Shown piece after piece: positions 1 through 8,629 of a stretch of 64,000 bases of DNA (the stretch's first letter is position 1; every line of letters begins with the position of its first letter). The stretch spans positions 2,976,001-3,040,000 of the forward strand of contig NZ_CP120683.1 in the NCBI RefSeq assembly GCF_030506325.1. Direction: 5' to 3'. The position numbers and the translations under genes are program-made. The notes under the pieces were generated by a model. The model did not search any database. It worked only from the letters and a program-made list of their open reading frames with translations, and had not been told where the DNA came from. This DNA is from Tunicatimonas pelagia. GTDB taxonomy: Bacteria > Bacteroidota > Bacteroidia > Cytophagales > Cyclobacteriaceae.

Positions 1-394
1 CAATGGCACCATCTTCATTCACATCGGTCAACGTAATGGTGATGGATGACAAGTTGCTTACTCCTTCGGCCGTAGCGGTTCCCGTAGCACTAATGACCGG
101 ATTGGTCTCAAAATCAAATAGTGAGGCATCGGCTACGGTGAGTTCCCCGATTTGTGAGTCAATGGCTAGTGCCCCAGCTGGGTTCGGCTCGGTGAGTGAA
201 TAAGCAATGGTACCTTGACTAGTGGTGGCTTCCAATGTACCCAGCGAAGCTCCGTCGGCTGGGTTTTCATCGATAGTCTTGGCGAAGGGCGTTACGGAGA
301 TTTGCACCCCTGAGGGGTCATCTTCTTTACAAGAAAAGAAGCCTGCTACAAACAGGAAAGAGAGAAAATACAGTAGTATTCCACGGTTCTTCAT
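1..394 (-). CDS. Cadherin-like lipoprotein, N-terminal part (runs off window)
   Basis: The visible 131 codons begin with a lipoprotein signal: a charged start (MKNR), a hydrophobic stretch and a lipobox ending in SCKEDD, so the protein should be anchored to a membrane, probably the outer membrane. One cadherin-like repeat follows, with the pattern IDENP...LGTLEAT...SLTEPNPAGALAID...LFDFETNPVI...ITLTDVNED. The same repeat type occurs five times in the lipoprotein at 3181-5688, so the two are paralogues. The gene continues past the left edge, so its C-terminal module is unknown. The start was chosen for the signal peptide. Function is inferred to be surface adhesion or carbohydrate/protein binding; nothing more specific is visible. 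Confidence 0.75.
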   Translation of the reverse strand, partial: MKNRGILLYFLSFLFVAGFFSCKEDDPSGVQISVTPFAKTIDENPADGASLGTLEATTSQGTIAYSLTEPNPAGALAIDSQIGELTVADASLFDFETNPVISATGTATAEGVSNLSSITITLTDVNEDGAI

Positions 395-549
395 GCTGAT
401 AATACTTTAGATTTGTTATTATTTTGATCGCCCAAAAGTAGCACAAGAACATAGCCTTTGTAATAGCCCTCGGGGTGGGCGGCGGATAATGAAAAGTATC
501 TGGCAGAAATTGTAAGGCTTTACGGGAGGGATGTAATTTTCAGTGTAAA

Positions 550-663
550 ATAGCAGGAGCGCGGAGCCGGGAGCTAGGCGCAAGGGGTGCCTTCTGTGCG
601 TATAGAAAATACCTTTGTACGTATAGAAAGTGCTCCAAGCCCCGTGCTCCCCGCGCCTCGCCC
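550..663. repeat. GC-rich imperfect inverted repeat after the kinase gene
   Basis: The segment starts with a purine-rich run containing GGAGCGCGGAGCCGGGAGC and ends with a pyrimidine-rich run containing GTGCTCCCCGCGCC, which are imperfect reverse complements. In the middle, GTATAGAAA occurs twice. It is much richer in G+C than its surroundings and abuts the stop codon of the kinase at 664. It may act as a terminator-like hairpin or be a dispersed palindromic repeat. Confidence 0.45.
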
Positions 664-2244
664 TTAAAGTTTTATGCCGAACCGGGTACGGAATTTCTCA
701 GCAAAGCGGGTGCTGTTTTTGAACCCTACGGAGAAAGCTAACTGCTGGGTGGATTTGTAATTACCCTGATCGTAGTAGGCTTTGGCGCGGAGTAGGCGAC
801 GTTCCGTGATTAGTTTAGTAGGAGTAGAACCACACAGCTCCTTTACTTTTCGGTACAGAGTGCGTTCGGTTAAGTCCAGTTGAGCGCATAGTTCGGGTAC
901 GCCAAATGGCTTGTTGCCAATATTCTCATCAATCACGCTGCGTAGCCGCTGGTTGAATTCGGCTAGCTCGTCAGGTAGTAGTGGAGTTTGATTCTCGCGT
1001 AGTTGTTGCGCGATAAATTGCTTCCTGAAACTATCCTGCTCAAGCAGCTTATCAATCAGTATTGAGAGCTCTTCTTCTGAAAATGGTTTGGTCAGGTAGC
1101 CATCAATGCCTACCCGAAGCATATCCAACTTGCGCTGCTGGTCGGCTTGCGCGGTAATGACGACAATGGGCTGTTTATAATTTCGCTGCTTAAGTTCATG
1201 AATTAGTTTTAGCCCATCCATACGCGGCATCATGTAATCGGTGATGATTATATCAACATCATGTTTTTCTAATAGCTGTAGAGCTTCTTCACCGTGTACT
1301 GCCTCCAGAACTGTGTATTGGCTAATAGCGGGAATGCTTAGGATAAACCGTCGCATATCCTGATTATCTTCTACCAATAGAATTGTCTTCGTTGATGACG
1401 GAGATAATGGCGGAGCGTTTTCTTCCAGAGAGGTATCGTCAATAGTTATTTCTGAATGGGGCACTTCGGTAGCGGTAGAATCTCCTTGCCAAAACTGATC
1501 TTCCATAAAACGAATGGTGAACTGCGCGTAGCGGTTTACCTCGCTTGCTACCTGAATATAGTAGTCGTGTTGTTCTAAAATAGCTCGGGTTATTGATAGC
1601 CCAATGCCACTGCCCTGGCTGCGGGTAATATCATTTTTCACTTGGTAGAACCGATCAAAAATCCGGTCTACATCCTGCCAAGGAATGCCGATACCGGTGT
1701 TGTATATCTTAAGCAGGGCTTCATCTTCTACTTGCAGTATGAGCTTGGTAACTCCACCTTGATGAGTAAACTTTAGTGCATTGATAATTAAATTGGTAAT
1801 GGCTCGGTTCATCAGCACCGCATCGCCGTCGATGAATATCGGGCGGTCGGGAATATCTAGCGTTAGATTAATGGTTTGCTGACTGAAAATATCAGAAAAA
1901 TCGGCGTGAACTTTTTGCAGCAATTGCGATAGATTCACCGAAGTACGCTGAAGGGTCAGTCCTTTATTATCCAGCTTGCTTAGGTCAATAATACTGTCGA
2001 CCAGCTCTTTGATATCGGCAGATTTCTCAGCGATAATCTTAGCGTGCTGCTGGTTCGTTTCGCCAACAGCACTTTCGGAAAGTCGGCGGGCGTAGCCAGA
2101 AACCAAGGTAAGTGGGGTACGGATTTCGTGCGAGATATTAGCGAAGAAGTGGCTTCTGAAATCATGCAGTTCCTGTAGTTCCCTCGCTTGCGCTTCAATA
2201 GTGCGCCGATCAGCTAATGCTTTATTTCGCTCCAGGGCTAGCAT
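664..2244 (-). CDS. Hybrid histidine kinase / response regulator / AraC protein, C-terminal part (HTCS-like)
   Basis: Domains in order: a short coiled coil; HisKA with phospho-acceptor H39 in SHEIRTPLTL; HATPase_c with N-box around N151, G1 box NTGIGIP (Asn where Asp is more usual) and G2 box GSGIGLS; a receiver domain (about 285-400) with D336 in ITDYMMP and K386 in LTKPF; and a C-terminal AraC-type HTH (about 430-526). This is the cytoplasmic half of a one-chain two-component regulator. No sensor or membrane segment is present. The reading frame upstream is open back to a TAA at 2257-2259, beyond which the membrane part lies in the same frame. The four codons between that TAA and this ATG encode EAEK, which fits the coiled coil. 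Either the gene is broken by a nonsense mutation or the two halves are made separately by translational coupling. The probable target is nearby surface-protein genes (inference). Confidence 0.85.
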   Translation of the reverse strand: MLALERNKALADRRTIEAQARELQELHDFRSHFFANISHEIRTPLTLVSGYARRLSESAVGETNQQHAKIIAEKSADIKELVDSIIDLSKLDNKGLTLQRTSVNLSQLLQKVHADFSDIFSQQTINLTLDIPDRPIFIDGDAVLMNRAITNLIINALKFTHQGGVTKLILQVEDEALLKIYNTGIGIPWQDVDRIFDRFYQVKNDITRSQGSGIGLSITRAILEQHDYYIQVASEVNRYAQFTIRFMEDQFWQGDSTATEVPHSEITIDDTSLEENAPPLSPSSTKTILLVEDNQDMRRFILSIPAISQYTVLEAVHGEEALQLLEKHDVDIIITDYMMPRMDGLKLIHELKQRNYKQPIVVITAQADQQRKLDMLRVGIDGYLTKPFSEEELSILIDKLLEQDSFRKQFIAQQLRENQTPLLPDELAEFNQRLRSVIDENIGNKPFGVPELCAQLDLTERTLYRKVKELCGSTPTKLITERRLLRAKAYYDQGNYKSTQQLAFSVGFKNSTRFAEKFRTRFGIKL

Positions 2245-2256
2245 TTTTTCAGCTTC

Positions 2257-2844
2257 TTAGTTAAACTGTTTAATGTAGAGCACAATAAGGTAGGGCGTGA
2301 AAAAGGCTACGGTTATCACGACCAGCACCGTATTTGGTAAGTCATAATCCTGAAAAAAGATATGGCTACTTAGGGCAGCCGTTAAACTCACCAGCAAAAC
2401 GATAAAGTGAGCGGTAAACCGTTGGTAAAGAACAACCGCCGCCAGTGGATAAACAATAAGAAACAGTTCGGTCAGTTCGCCAGGTATCGTAAATATGCCA
2501 ACTAATGTACACTGTACGATACTAAAGCCAAAGAATAGAAATTTGGATAGCTCGGCGTAATCTTTAACATTGAGGTACTGCACAAAACTAAAAATAAGTA
2601 AGGTAGTAGCGGACTGCAGCGCAATAGGGTGCCAAAGTTGAGATGATACTAACCCGTAGATGGCGATAAATATCACTGATACATGATACCAAGTTATGCA
2701 CAGAATATTCAGCAACTTTTTATTTCGGTGTTCCCGCTTTTGTTCGGGGTCAATACCCAAGTTGACTAAGTAGGTATAAAAAGAAATCAGCGGTTTGAGT
2801 GTAAGTTGCGGGAAACGATAGATAGTTAGTTGAGCGGTTTTCAT
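2257..2844 (-). CDS. Membrane sensor part of the split hybrid kinase
   Basis: This 195-residue protein has a cytoplasmic N-terminus of about 45 residues and then about six hydrophobic segments, ending in VVITVAFFTPYLIVLYIKQFN. There is no catalytic domain. It lies directly upstream of the kinase at 664-2244 in the same reading frame, separated only by TAA plus four codons. Reading that TAA as a Gln codon (CAA) would give one continuous membrane-kinase-receiver-AraC protein. It is therefore best read as the N-terminal transmembrane module of that regulator. It could still work as a separate subunit if translation restarts at the ATG at 2244. Confidence 0.7.
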   Translation of the reverse strand: MKTAQLTIYRFPQLTLKPLISFYTYLVNLGIDPEQKREHRNKKLLNILCITWYHVSVIFIAIYGLVSSQLWHPIALQSATTLLIFSFVQYLNVKDYAELSKFLFFGFSIVQCTLVGIFTIPGELTELFLIVYPLAAVVLYQRFTAHFIVLLVSLTAALSSHIFFQDYDLPNTVLVVITVAFFTPYLIVLYIKQFN

Positions 2845-3110
2845 ACAGGCTTATCTAGAGTCATTAATTATGTAAAACTAATCAGGAGTTGCGGATTGTT
2901 TTACTTTCACCTTTTTCTTTTTGCCCTATGCGGGGGAATAGTACTGATAACCTGCACGCTTGCCATTCCCGAAGTACCTAGTATATGCTAACTTTCTTTT
3001 AGGTTGACAGAACCCTACGGGTACAGAGAGACAATTTCTATATGATAGGGAGCTTGTGGAGTGGATGCACCGAAAACCGGGAATGGGAGTTCAGGCCAGA
3101 AGTAAAACAG

Positions 3111-3140
3111 AGAGAGCCAGATTTTTACGTCTGGCTCTCT
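3111..3140 (-). terminator. Hairpin downstream of the cadherin/NHL lipoprotein gene
   Basis: AGAGAGCCAGA at 3111-3121 and TCTGGCTCTCT at 3130-3140 are perfect 11-bp reverse complements with an 8-nt loop. The hairpin is 41 bp past the stop codon at 3181. On the minus strand the downstream sequence is only modestly T-rich (CTGTTTTAC). The rest of the 2845-3180 gap shows no gene that I can support. Confidence 0.6.
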
Positions 3141-3180
3141 ACTATTCACTCGTTAAAAACTAGTCCTGACTGATAATACA

Positions 3181-5688
3181 TCAATCTACCCATGTCAGCT
3201 TTTTAATGCAATGATTACCAGAGTCAGCTACGTAAACATTTCCGGCAGCATCAATAGCCAAACCTTGTAGTCCGACAAAACCTGTGGCAATTCTTCTGGA
3301 ATTACCATTAGTATCTATTTCCCAGATTCGGTCATTACCAGTAATGTAGATATTTCCGTTCGAGTCGATAGCTACGTCGCTAATCCGGAAATATGACCCA
3401 GCTAAAGTCGTGACGTTATTATTGGTGTCTATCTTACGCAACTTATTATTGTCGTTATCAGCTACGTACAAGTTCCCTGAAGCATCAGCGGTAATTCCTT
3501 GAGGTTGGTTAAACTGAGCGACGTTCGGTGCACCATCAGCCGATCCGGCAGTCCCCCTACCTACCGAATAGGTAGTCCAGTTATTGTTACTGATACTAAA
3601 CTGCTCAATCGCATGTCCTCCAAACATAGAGGCGTATATGTTATTATTATAAATGGCTATTCCCCAGATGGTAGATGAGCCTGGGGCACCAGGGCTAGTT
3701 ACCACTCCGGCTGAGGTGATTTTTCGTATTCTACCAGCACCACCACCTGTTCCAAAGTCAGCCACCCATATAGTACCTGAGGCATCAACCTCTACATCAC
3801 TTGGGTCTAAGAACTGGGCACTAGTACCTATACCATCGCGCGAACCTCGAGTACTGCCGGCAAATGTAGTTACCACTCCGGTCGGGGTAATCTTACGAAT
3901 ACGATGATTACCTGCATCGGCTACAAATAGGTTACCATTGCTATCAAAAGCCATTCCCTTAGGGTCGTTGAACCGAGCAGCCTGACCAGTACTGTTAGTA
4001 TTACCTGATGCTCCAGGTGTACCCGCAAATACACTTACCACCCACTTATCGTTGTCATCGACGATGATGGTAAAATTCGCCGAAGAAGTACTACCATTTA
4101 GTTCGGCCTGGTAGGTTCCCGTGATAGTGGGGTTGGTTTCGTGGTCGAAGCTACTGGCAGTGGCGATTAGTAACTGCCCTTGGGCATTAATACTCACCGC
4201 ATTGGGCACTGACTGGCTTATAATGGTGTAAGTAGGCGTTCCAGTACCGTTGGCCACAGTGACATCTAATACGCCAATCGCGGTATTCACCTCACTGTTT
4301 TCGTTTACATTTCCAAAAAACGCATTGGCGGTTATCATCACCTCCAGAACATTGTTGATAGAAATGGTAAAGTCTGCTTCGGCTTCCTGGCTATCTACAA
4401 CTACCTTGTACCTTCCTGTAACCTGCGTATTGGTTTCAAAGTCAAATACAGTAGCATCGGCAATGCTGATTTCGCCTTGGGCGTTGATGCTGACCGCCCC
4501 AGTTATTGACTGACTGACAATCGAGTAGGTTGGCGTTGCCCCATTGAATCCGGTAGCGTTTACCGTGCCAATAATGGTATTCACCGGACTATTTTCATCT
4601 ACGTTTCCACTAAAATCAGTAGCACTTAGCGGTGTGGTAGGTTCCGTAATATCGTTAATTGTGATAGTGAAGTTGGCTTCTGCTTCTTGGCTACCTACAA
4701 CTACCTTGTACTTACCCGTAATCTGGGTATTAGTTTCGTAATCAAATGCACTAGCATCGGCTACGCTCAATTGTCCCTGAGCATTAATACTCACCGCTCC
4801 AGTTATGGACTGGGACGCTATGGAGTAGGTCGGTGTTCCTCCGGTCACGGTTGCTGATACGGTACCAATGGCCATACCTGCTGGACTATTCTCATCGATA
4901 CTGCCTGAGAAGTCAGCTATGGTAATCTTGATACCATCTTCATCCACCACTGTTACTTCTTCTACATTCAGAACCTTCACCGTAAAATTGGCGGTGTCCG
5001 TCACGGTACCCACGGTCGCCGTATAGGTTCCTGTAATTTCCGAATGGGTTTCATGGTCAAACAGGCTACTATCAGCTACAATAACTTCACCCTGGGCATT
5101 GACACCTACTGCGCCACTGGGCGATTGGCTAATGACCGCATAGGTAGCAGGATCACTGCTCCCAGTGACTGTCACGTCTAGGGTGCCAATGACGGTACCC
5201 GATGCGCTGTTTTCGTCCAAACTATCTAAGAAGGTATTGGCGTTAACCTGTATTTCGTTCACATCGGTAACAGTGATGGTAAAGCTTGCTGTGTCACTGG
5301 TTCCCTCAGCCGAGGCTACGTATTCCCCGCTGATGGTAGGGTTGGTCTCAAAATCAAACGCCGCTACCTGAGCTACTTTCAGCTCCCCGCTACTGGCTTC
5401 TACACTAACGGCCCCATCTACACTTTGGGAAAGCAAACTGTACAACAAAGCGGTACCCGTGCTGGCAGTAGCTACTAAGGTATCAATTACATCACCCATT
5501 GTTGGGTTTTCAGCAATACTTGCGGTAGCATCCATTGCCGTAATGGTTAAAAGGTTTCCTGTTCCGGGAGTGGGAGTTGGGGACGGTGGGTTGGAGGCAT
5601 CATCGTCCTCCCCGCAGGAAACGATGAGCAACCCACTCATGACAATGCCCCACAATAAAACTAGAAATCGCACACTGATTCTTTTCAT
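3181..5688 (-). CDS. Lipoprotein with five cadherin-like repeats and an NHL-type beta-propeller
   Basis: The 835-residue protein starts with a lipoprotein signal (lipobox SCGEDDD) and a Pro/Thr-rich linker. Five cadherin-like repeats of about 100 residues follow (about 46-545), each with a DENS/AENP start, a SQS...GAV...AQG core, an FD[FYH]ET motif and an F.I.V.D.NE end. The C-terminal part (about 548-835) contains NHL-type blades with motifs such as FNDPKGMAFDSNGNLFVADAG, NHRIRKI and QGITADASGNLYVADNDN. NHL propellers usually bind proteins, sugars or polymers. The protein is probably exposed at the cell surface. It is a paralogue of the gene cut by the left edge, and both lie beside the hybrid kinase, so co-regulation is possible but unproven. 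Confidence 0.85.
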   Translation of the reverse strand: MKRISVRFLVLLWGIVMSGLLIVSCGEDDDASNPPSPTPTPGTGNLLTITAMDATASIAENPTMGDVIDTLVATASTGTALLYSLLSQSVDGAVSVEASSGELKVAQVAAFDFETNPTISGEYVASAEGTSDTASFTITVTDVNEIQVNANTFLDSLDENSASGTVIGTLDVTVTGSSDPATYAVISQSPSGAVGVNAQGEVIVADSSLFDHETHSEITGTYTATVGTVTDTANFTVKVLNVEEVTVVDEDGIKITIADFSGSIDENSPAGMAIGTVSATVTGGTPTYSIASQSITGAVSINAQGQLSVADASAFDYETNTQITGKYKVVVGSQEAEANFTITINDITEPTTPLSATDFSGNVDENSPVNTIIGTVNATGFNGATPTYSIVSQSITGAVSINAQGEISIADATVFDFETNTQVTGRYKVVVDSQEAEADFTISINNVLEVMITANAFFGNVNENSEVNTAIGVLDVTVANGTGTPTYTIISQSVPNAVSINAQGQLLIATASSFDHETNPTITGTYQAELNGSTSSANFTIIVDDNDKWVVSVFAGTPGASGNTNSTGQAARFNDPKGMAFDSNGNLFVADAGNHRIRKITPTGVVTTFAGSTRGSRDGIGTSAQFLDPSDVEVDASGTIWVADFGTGGGAGRIRKITSAGVVTSPGAPGSSTIWGIAIYNNNIYASMFGGHAIEQFSISNNNWTTYSVGRGTAGSADGAPNVAQFNQPQGITADASGNLYVADNDNNKLRKIDTNNNVTTLAGSYFRISDVAIDSNGNIYITGNDRIWEIDTNGNSRRIATGFVGLQGLAIDAAGNVYVADSGNHCIKKLTWVD
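4048..5553 (-). repeat. Five tandem cadherin-like coding repeats (~300 bp units)
   Basis: Five consecutive units encode the cadherin-like modules. The third and fourth units are the most alike: both carry SQSITGAVSINAQG, an FD[YF]ETNTQ[IV]TG segment and YKVVV.SQEAEA. This suggests a recent internal duplication, while the outer units have diverged. Confidence 0.7.
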
Positions 5689-6086
5689 TGGAATAAAAGA
5701 TTACGTGAAATAAATGAGTAAAGCGGTGGGTCGGGAGGTGCAGAGAACCGGTGATTTAAAACCGGACGCTGCAATAGTAAAAAATAAAAAGTAACGGATA
5801 ATAACCCTTCAAATAGCGAGGATGTAATGATCTACGGGTCAGGATATAGCCGAAATGATGGAAATAGAAGTTCGCCTTACCGGGTCTGCCAAATATCTTG
5901 TTGGTTCCGAAAAATATGATTATTGCGACTTTTAATTAAACTTTTGTAAGAATTTTGAAGGTGTGCGAAATTACTACGAATTGAAGTGGGGTAATTAATA
6001 AAGAAGCCGAAGTTCCTTAGTCAAGAGGAGGAAAATAGCAATGAGTTTTTGGAATAAACGGGTGGAGTGGAGAAAGTCAATACGGT
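5689..6086. other. Intergenic region without a supported gene
   Basis: This stretch of about 400 bases lies between the start of the cadherin/NHL gene and the stop of the MORN-type gene, both on the minus strand. It should hold the promoter of the lipoprotein gene, but I could not find a convincing -33 TTTG / -7 TAnnTTTG pair. A plus-strand AGGAGG-like sequence precedes an ATG at 6041, but the frame it opens is antisense to the MORN gene. Confidence 0.5.
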
Positions 6087-6737
6087 CTAATTGGGGTTTT
6101 CGGATGTTTCTACTTTCATCTTTTTCTTTTTCCCTCGGGTATTATAGCGATACCAGTCGCCCACTCGCTCACCTTTCTCAAATTGCCCAGAGTATTCTAG
6201 TTTCCCTTTGGGAGTGTAGAACTTCCATTCACCATTTTCTTTTCCATCAGCAAAAGATCCGGTTTGCCAGAGTTCGCCGTTCTCATGGTAGAACATCCAG
6301 TCACCATCAGGTAAGCCCTGCTGATAATTCCCCACGCGTTTTAGTTGCCCACTTTCGTAAAAAAACTGCCATTGACCTTGGTATAAACCATTTTTATAAA
6401 CGCCTCGCTTTTCAACTAACCCGTTAGGAAAGTAGTAATAAGCTGAGTCCTCCAGTAGTCCGTACTGCCAGATTTCTTTTCCCGTCAGCTTTTCGTCAAA
6501 ATCAAAGTATTGTACTTTGCCGTGCAGCGTATCGTGCCGATACTCTTCTATCGAGTTAAGCTTTCCGTCAGGATAGTAGAATTTCCATATATCCTCTTTA
6601 CCAAAGTCGCTCTCTTTCCCCTCTGCCTTTATTGATCCATCTTCGTAGTATTCAACTGTTGTTGTCTGACTAAAAACATCTCCCGAGGTTAAAACAAGCA
6701 TCAAGCTGAGAAAGAGTGAATGCGTCAGTGTGTTCAA
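6087..6737 (-). CDS. Secreted MORN/YwqK-type repeat protein
   Basis: The 216-residue protein has an N-terminal signal peptide (hydrophobic LSLMLVLTSGDVFSQ) and then about seven repeats of the form YYEDGSIKAEG / YYPDGKLNSIEEY / FYESGQLKRVGNYQQG / FYHENGELWQTGSFADG. These are the MORN-like repeats of the YwqK family. The last repeat is followed by a Lys-rich tail. Such repeats build beta-hairpin stacks and are common in Bacteroidota exported proteins; some relatives are antitoxin or immunity proteins, but no toxin gene is adjacent here. The gene stands alone on the minus strand. A specific role cannot be assigned. Confidence 0.75.
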   Translation of the reverse strand: MNTLTHSLFLSLMLVLTSGDVFSQTTTVEYYEDGSIKAEGKESDFGKEDIWKFYYPDGKLNSIEEYRHDTLHGKVQYFDFDEKLTGKEIWQYGLLEDSAYYYFPNGLVEKRGVYKNGLYQGQWQFFYESGQLKRVGNYQQGLPDGDWMFYHENGELWQTGSFADGKENGEWKFYTPKGKLEYSGQFEKGERVGDWYRYNTRGKKKKMKVETSENPN

Positions 6738-6876
6738 GTATCGAAGTTTAAAGTGTTGTAGTACTTGGTAGGTGTTAGGGTATTCTCGAGGTTACTTGTT
6801 TAGTGTAAACGGAAATACCATACAGCGGTCACCATAATACAAAAACACCATAACACATTAACACACAAAACTAAGA

Positions 6877-6898
6877 GAGAATTAGTATACTTGTACTC
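6877..6898. promoter_or_regulatory. Imperfect dyad upstream of the galactose symporter gene
   Basis: A 22-bp imperfect palindrome centred on AGTA/TACT has GAG and CTC at its outer ends (8 of 11 pairs match). It ends 26 nt before the symporter ATG. TATACTTG at 6886-6893 inside it is one mismatch from the Bacteroidota -7 consensus TAnnTTTG, but no -33 TTTG lies at the right distance. It is a candidate operator for the gal genes. Confidence 0.3.
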
Positions 6899-6924
6899 TC
6901 GAACAATAACCTAACTACCAAACT

Positions 6925-8571
6925 ATGGGATTTTCTACTTTAGACATTATTGTCTTCCTGGTTTACTGCCTGTTTATTGTGGGACTAGGACTGTGGGTAT
7001 CGCGCGATAAAAAGGGGGAAGAAAAGAATTCGGAAGATTATTTTTTGGCAAGCCGCTCGCTACCCTGGTGGGCCATTGGAGCTTCACTTATTGCTTCTAA
7101 TATTTCTGCCGAGCAATTTATCGGTATGTCCGGTTCGGGCTACGCCCTCGGACTGGCAATTTCTACTTATGAGTGGATGGCAGCGGCTACGCTGTTGGTA
7201 GTAGGTAAATTCTTTTTGCCCGTCTACATCAAGAAGCAGATTTACACCATGCCCCAGTTTTTGGCTGATCGTTATAACGATACGGTACGAACCGTGATGG
7301 CCGTATTCTGGCTACTGGTTTATGTATTTGTAAACCTTACCTCAGTCATCTATCTGGGCGCACTCAGCATTGAAACCGTCATGGGTATTCCTTTCACCTA
7401 TGCTGTAGCAGGATTGGCCGCCTTTGCTTTGCTATACTCCATTTACGGAGGACTAACCGCCGTAGCCTGGACTGACGTAGTGCAGGTGGTGTTTCTGGTT
7501 CTGGGTGGATTGGTTACTACCTATTTAGCGTTGGAAATTGTGGGAGATGGCGATGTGCTGGGCGGACTAGCCCGCTTACGTGATGAAGCCCCTAAGCACT
7601 TCAATATGATTATTAATGAAGGCGAAATGATGATTCCCGACGGGCAAGGTGGCACCCGCGATGCCTACATGGACTTACCCGGACTAAGCGTACTGATTGG
7701 TGGTATGTGGATTGTGAACTTAAGCTACTGGGGCTTTAACCAGTATATCACGCAGCGAGCGTTGGCGGCTAAAGATTTAGATAATGCCCAACGCGGAGTG
7801 CTTTTCGCCGGATTCTTGAAGTTATTAATTCCTCTGATTGTAGTAATTCCCGGTATTGCGGCTTACGTGATTGTGCAGAATGAAGAGTTGGCAGGGAACT
7901 TTACCCAAACTATGACCGATCCCGATACCGGATTTATCAAACCGGATCGGGCGTATCCTACACTGCTGGGCTTGTTGCCTAACGGACTACAAGGGGTAGC
8001 ATTTGCGGCACTTACCGCGGCGATTGTGTCGTCACTGGCTTCGATGGCAAATAGTACATCCACTATTTTTACCATGGATATTTATCGGCATTATTTCAAT
8101 AAAAATGCCTCTGAGGCCAACTTAGTCCGCACCGGACGAATTGTGGTTCTCGTAGCTTTTATTGTTGCCTGCTTCGTAGCTCCGGCACTGGGAGTACTTG
8201 ACCAAGCTTTCCAGTTCATTCAGGAGTATACCGGCTTTGTTTCGCCGGGTGTATTTGCCATTTTTGTATTCGGGGTATTCTGGAAAAAGACCACTCCCAA
8301 AGCCGCGCTCACTGCGGCGATTCTTACCATCCCACTTTCTACCCTATTTAAGTTTGTCACCCCGAATATACCGTTTATCGACCGGATGGGGATTGTCTTC
8401 CTGATCTTAGCAGCTATTATTATTGTAATGAGCCGGGTAGAAGGAAGAGGTAGGGATCAACCTAACTCGGTAGAAATTGATTCGGGACTCTTTAAGACCA
8501 GTGCTAAATTCAACATCGGGGCACTGCTCATTCTTGGAGTTCTGGCAGCGTTGTATGCGATTTATTGGTAG
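6925..8571 (+). CDS. Sodium/galactose (glucose) symporter, vSGLT-like
   Basis: The 548-residue SSS-family transporter has about 14 hydrophobic segments. It closely matches the Vibrio sodium/galactose symporter family. The sequence keeps the residues expected for the sugar and sodium sites: Q64 in AEQFIG, E83 in TYEWM, N272 in YWGFNQY, K299 in GFLKLL, S369/S370 in VSSLASM and Q433 in IQEYTG. It couples inward Na+ flow to hexose uptake across the cytoplasmic membrane. Downstream on the same strand lie galK and galT, which supports galactose as the substrate. The start ATG is the first in frame and follows an A-rich leader typical of Bacteroidota, where Shine-Dalgarno sites are weak. A loop insert near 228-250 distinguishes it from the Vibrio protein. 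Confidence 0.93.
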   Translation: MGFSTLDIIVFLVYCLFIVGLGLWVSRDKKGEEKNSEDYFLASRSLPWWAIGASLIASNISAEQFIGMSGSGYALGLAISTYEWMAAATLLVVGKFFLPVYIKKQIYTMPQFLADRYNDTVRTVMAVFWLLVYVFVNLTSVIYLGALSIETVMGIPFTYAVAGLAAFALLYSIYGGLTAVAWTDVVQVVFLVLGGLVTTYLALEIVGDGDVLGGLARLRDEAPKHFNMIINEGEMMIPDGQGGTRDAYMDLPGLSVLIGGMWIVNLSYWGFNQYITQRALAAKDLDNAQRGVLFAGFLKLLIPLIVVIPGIAAYVIVQNEELAGNFTQTMTDPDTGFIKPDRAYPTLLGLLPNGLQGVAFAALTAAIVSSLASMANSTSTIFTMDIYRHYFNKNASEANLVRTGRIVVLVAFIVACFVAPALGVLDQAFQFIQEYTGFVSPGVFAIFVFGVFWKKTTPKAALTAAILTIPLSTLFKFVTPNIPFIDRMGIVFLILAAIIIVMSRVEGRGRDQPNSVEIDSGLFKTSAKFNIGALLILGVLAALYAIYW

Positions 8572-8629
8572 AAATTCCGCATCACTGATTAATAGTTTTC
8601 ACGAGATCGAGCTTTATAGATTGTAGCGA

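Noticed and set aside
6041-6427. Plus-strand 128-codon reading frame with an AGGAGG-like upstream sequence
   Set aside because: It is antisense to the well-supported MORN-type gene and its protein has no family-like pattern; Bacteroidota also rarely use strong Shine-Dalgarno sites.
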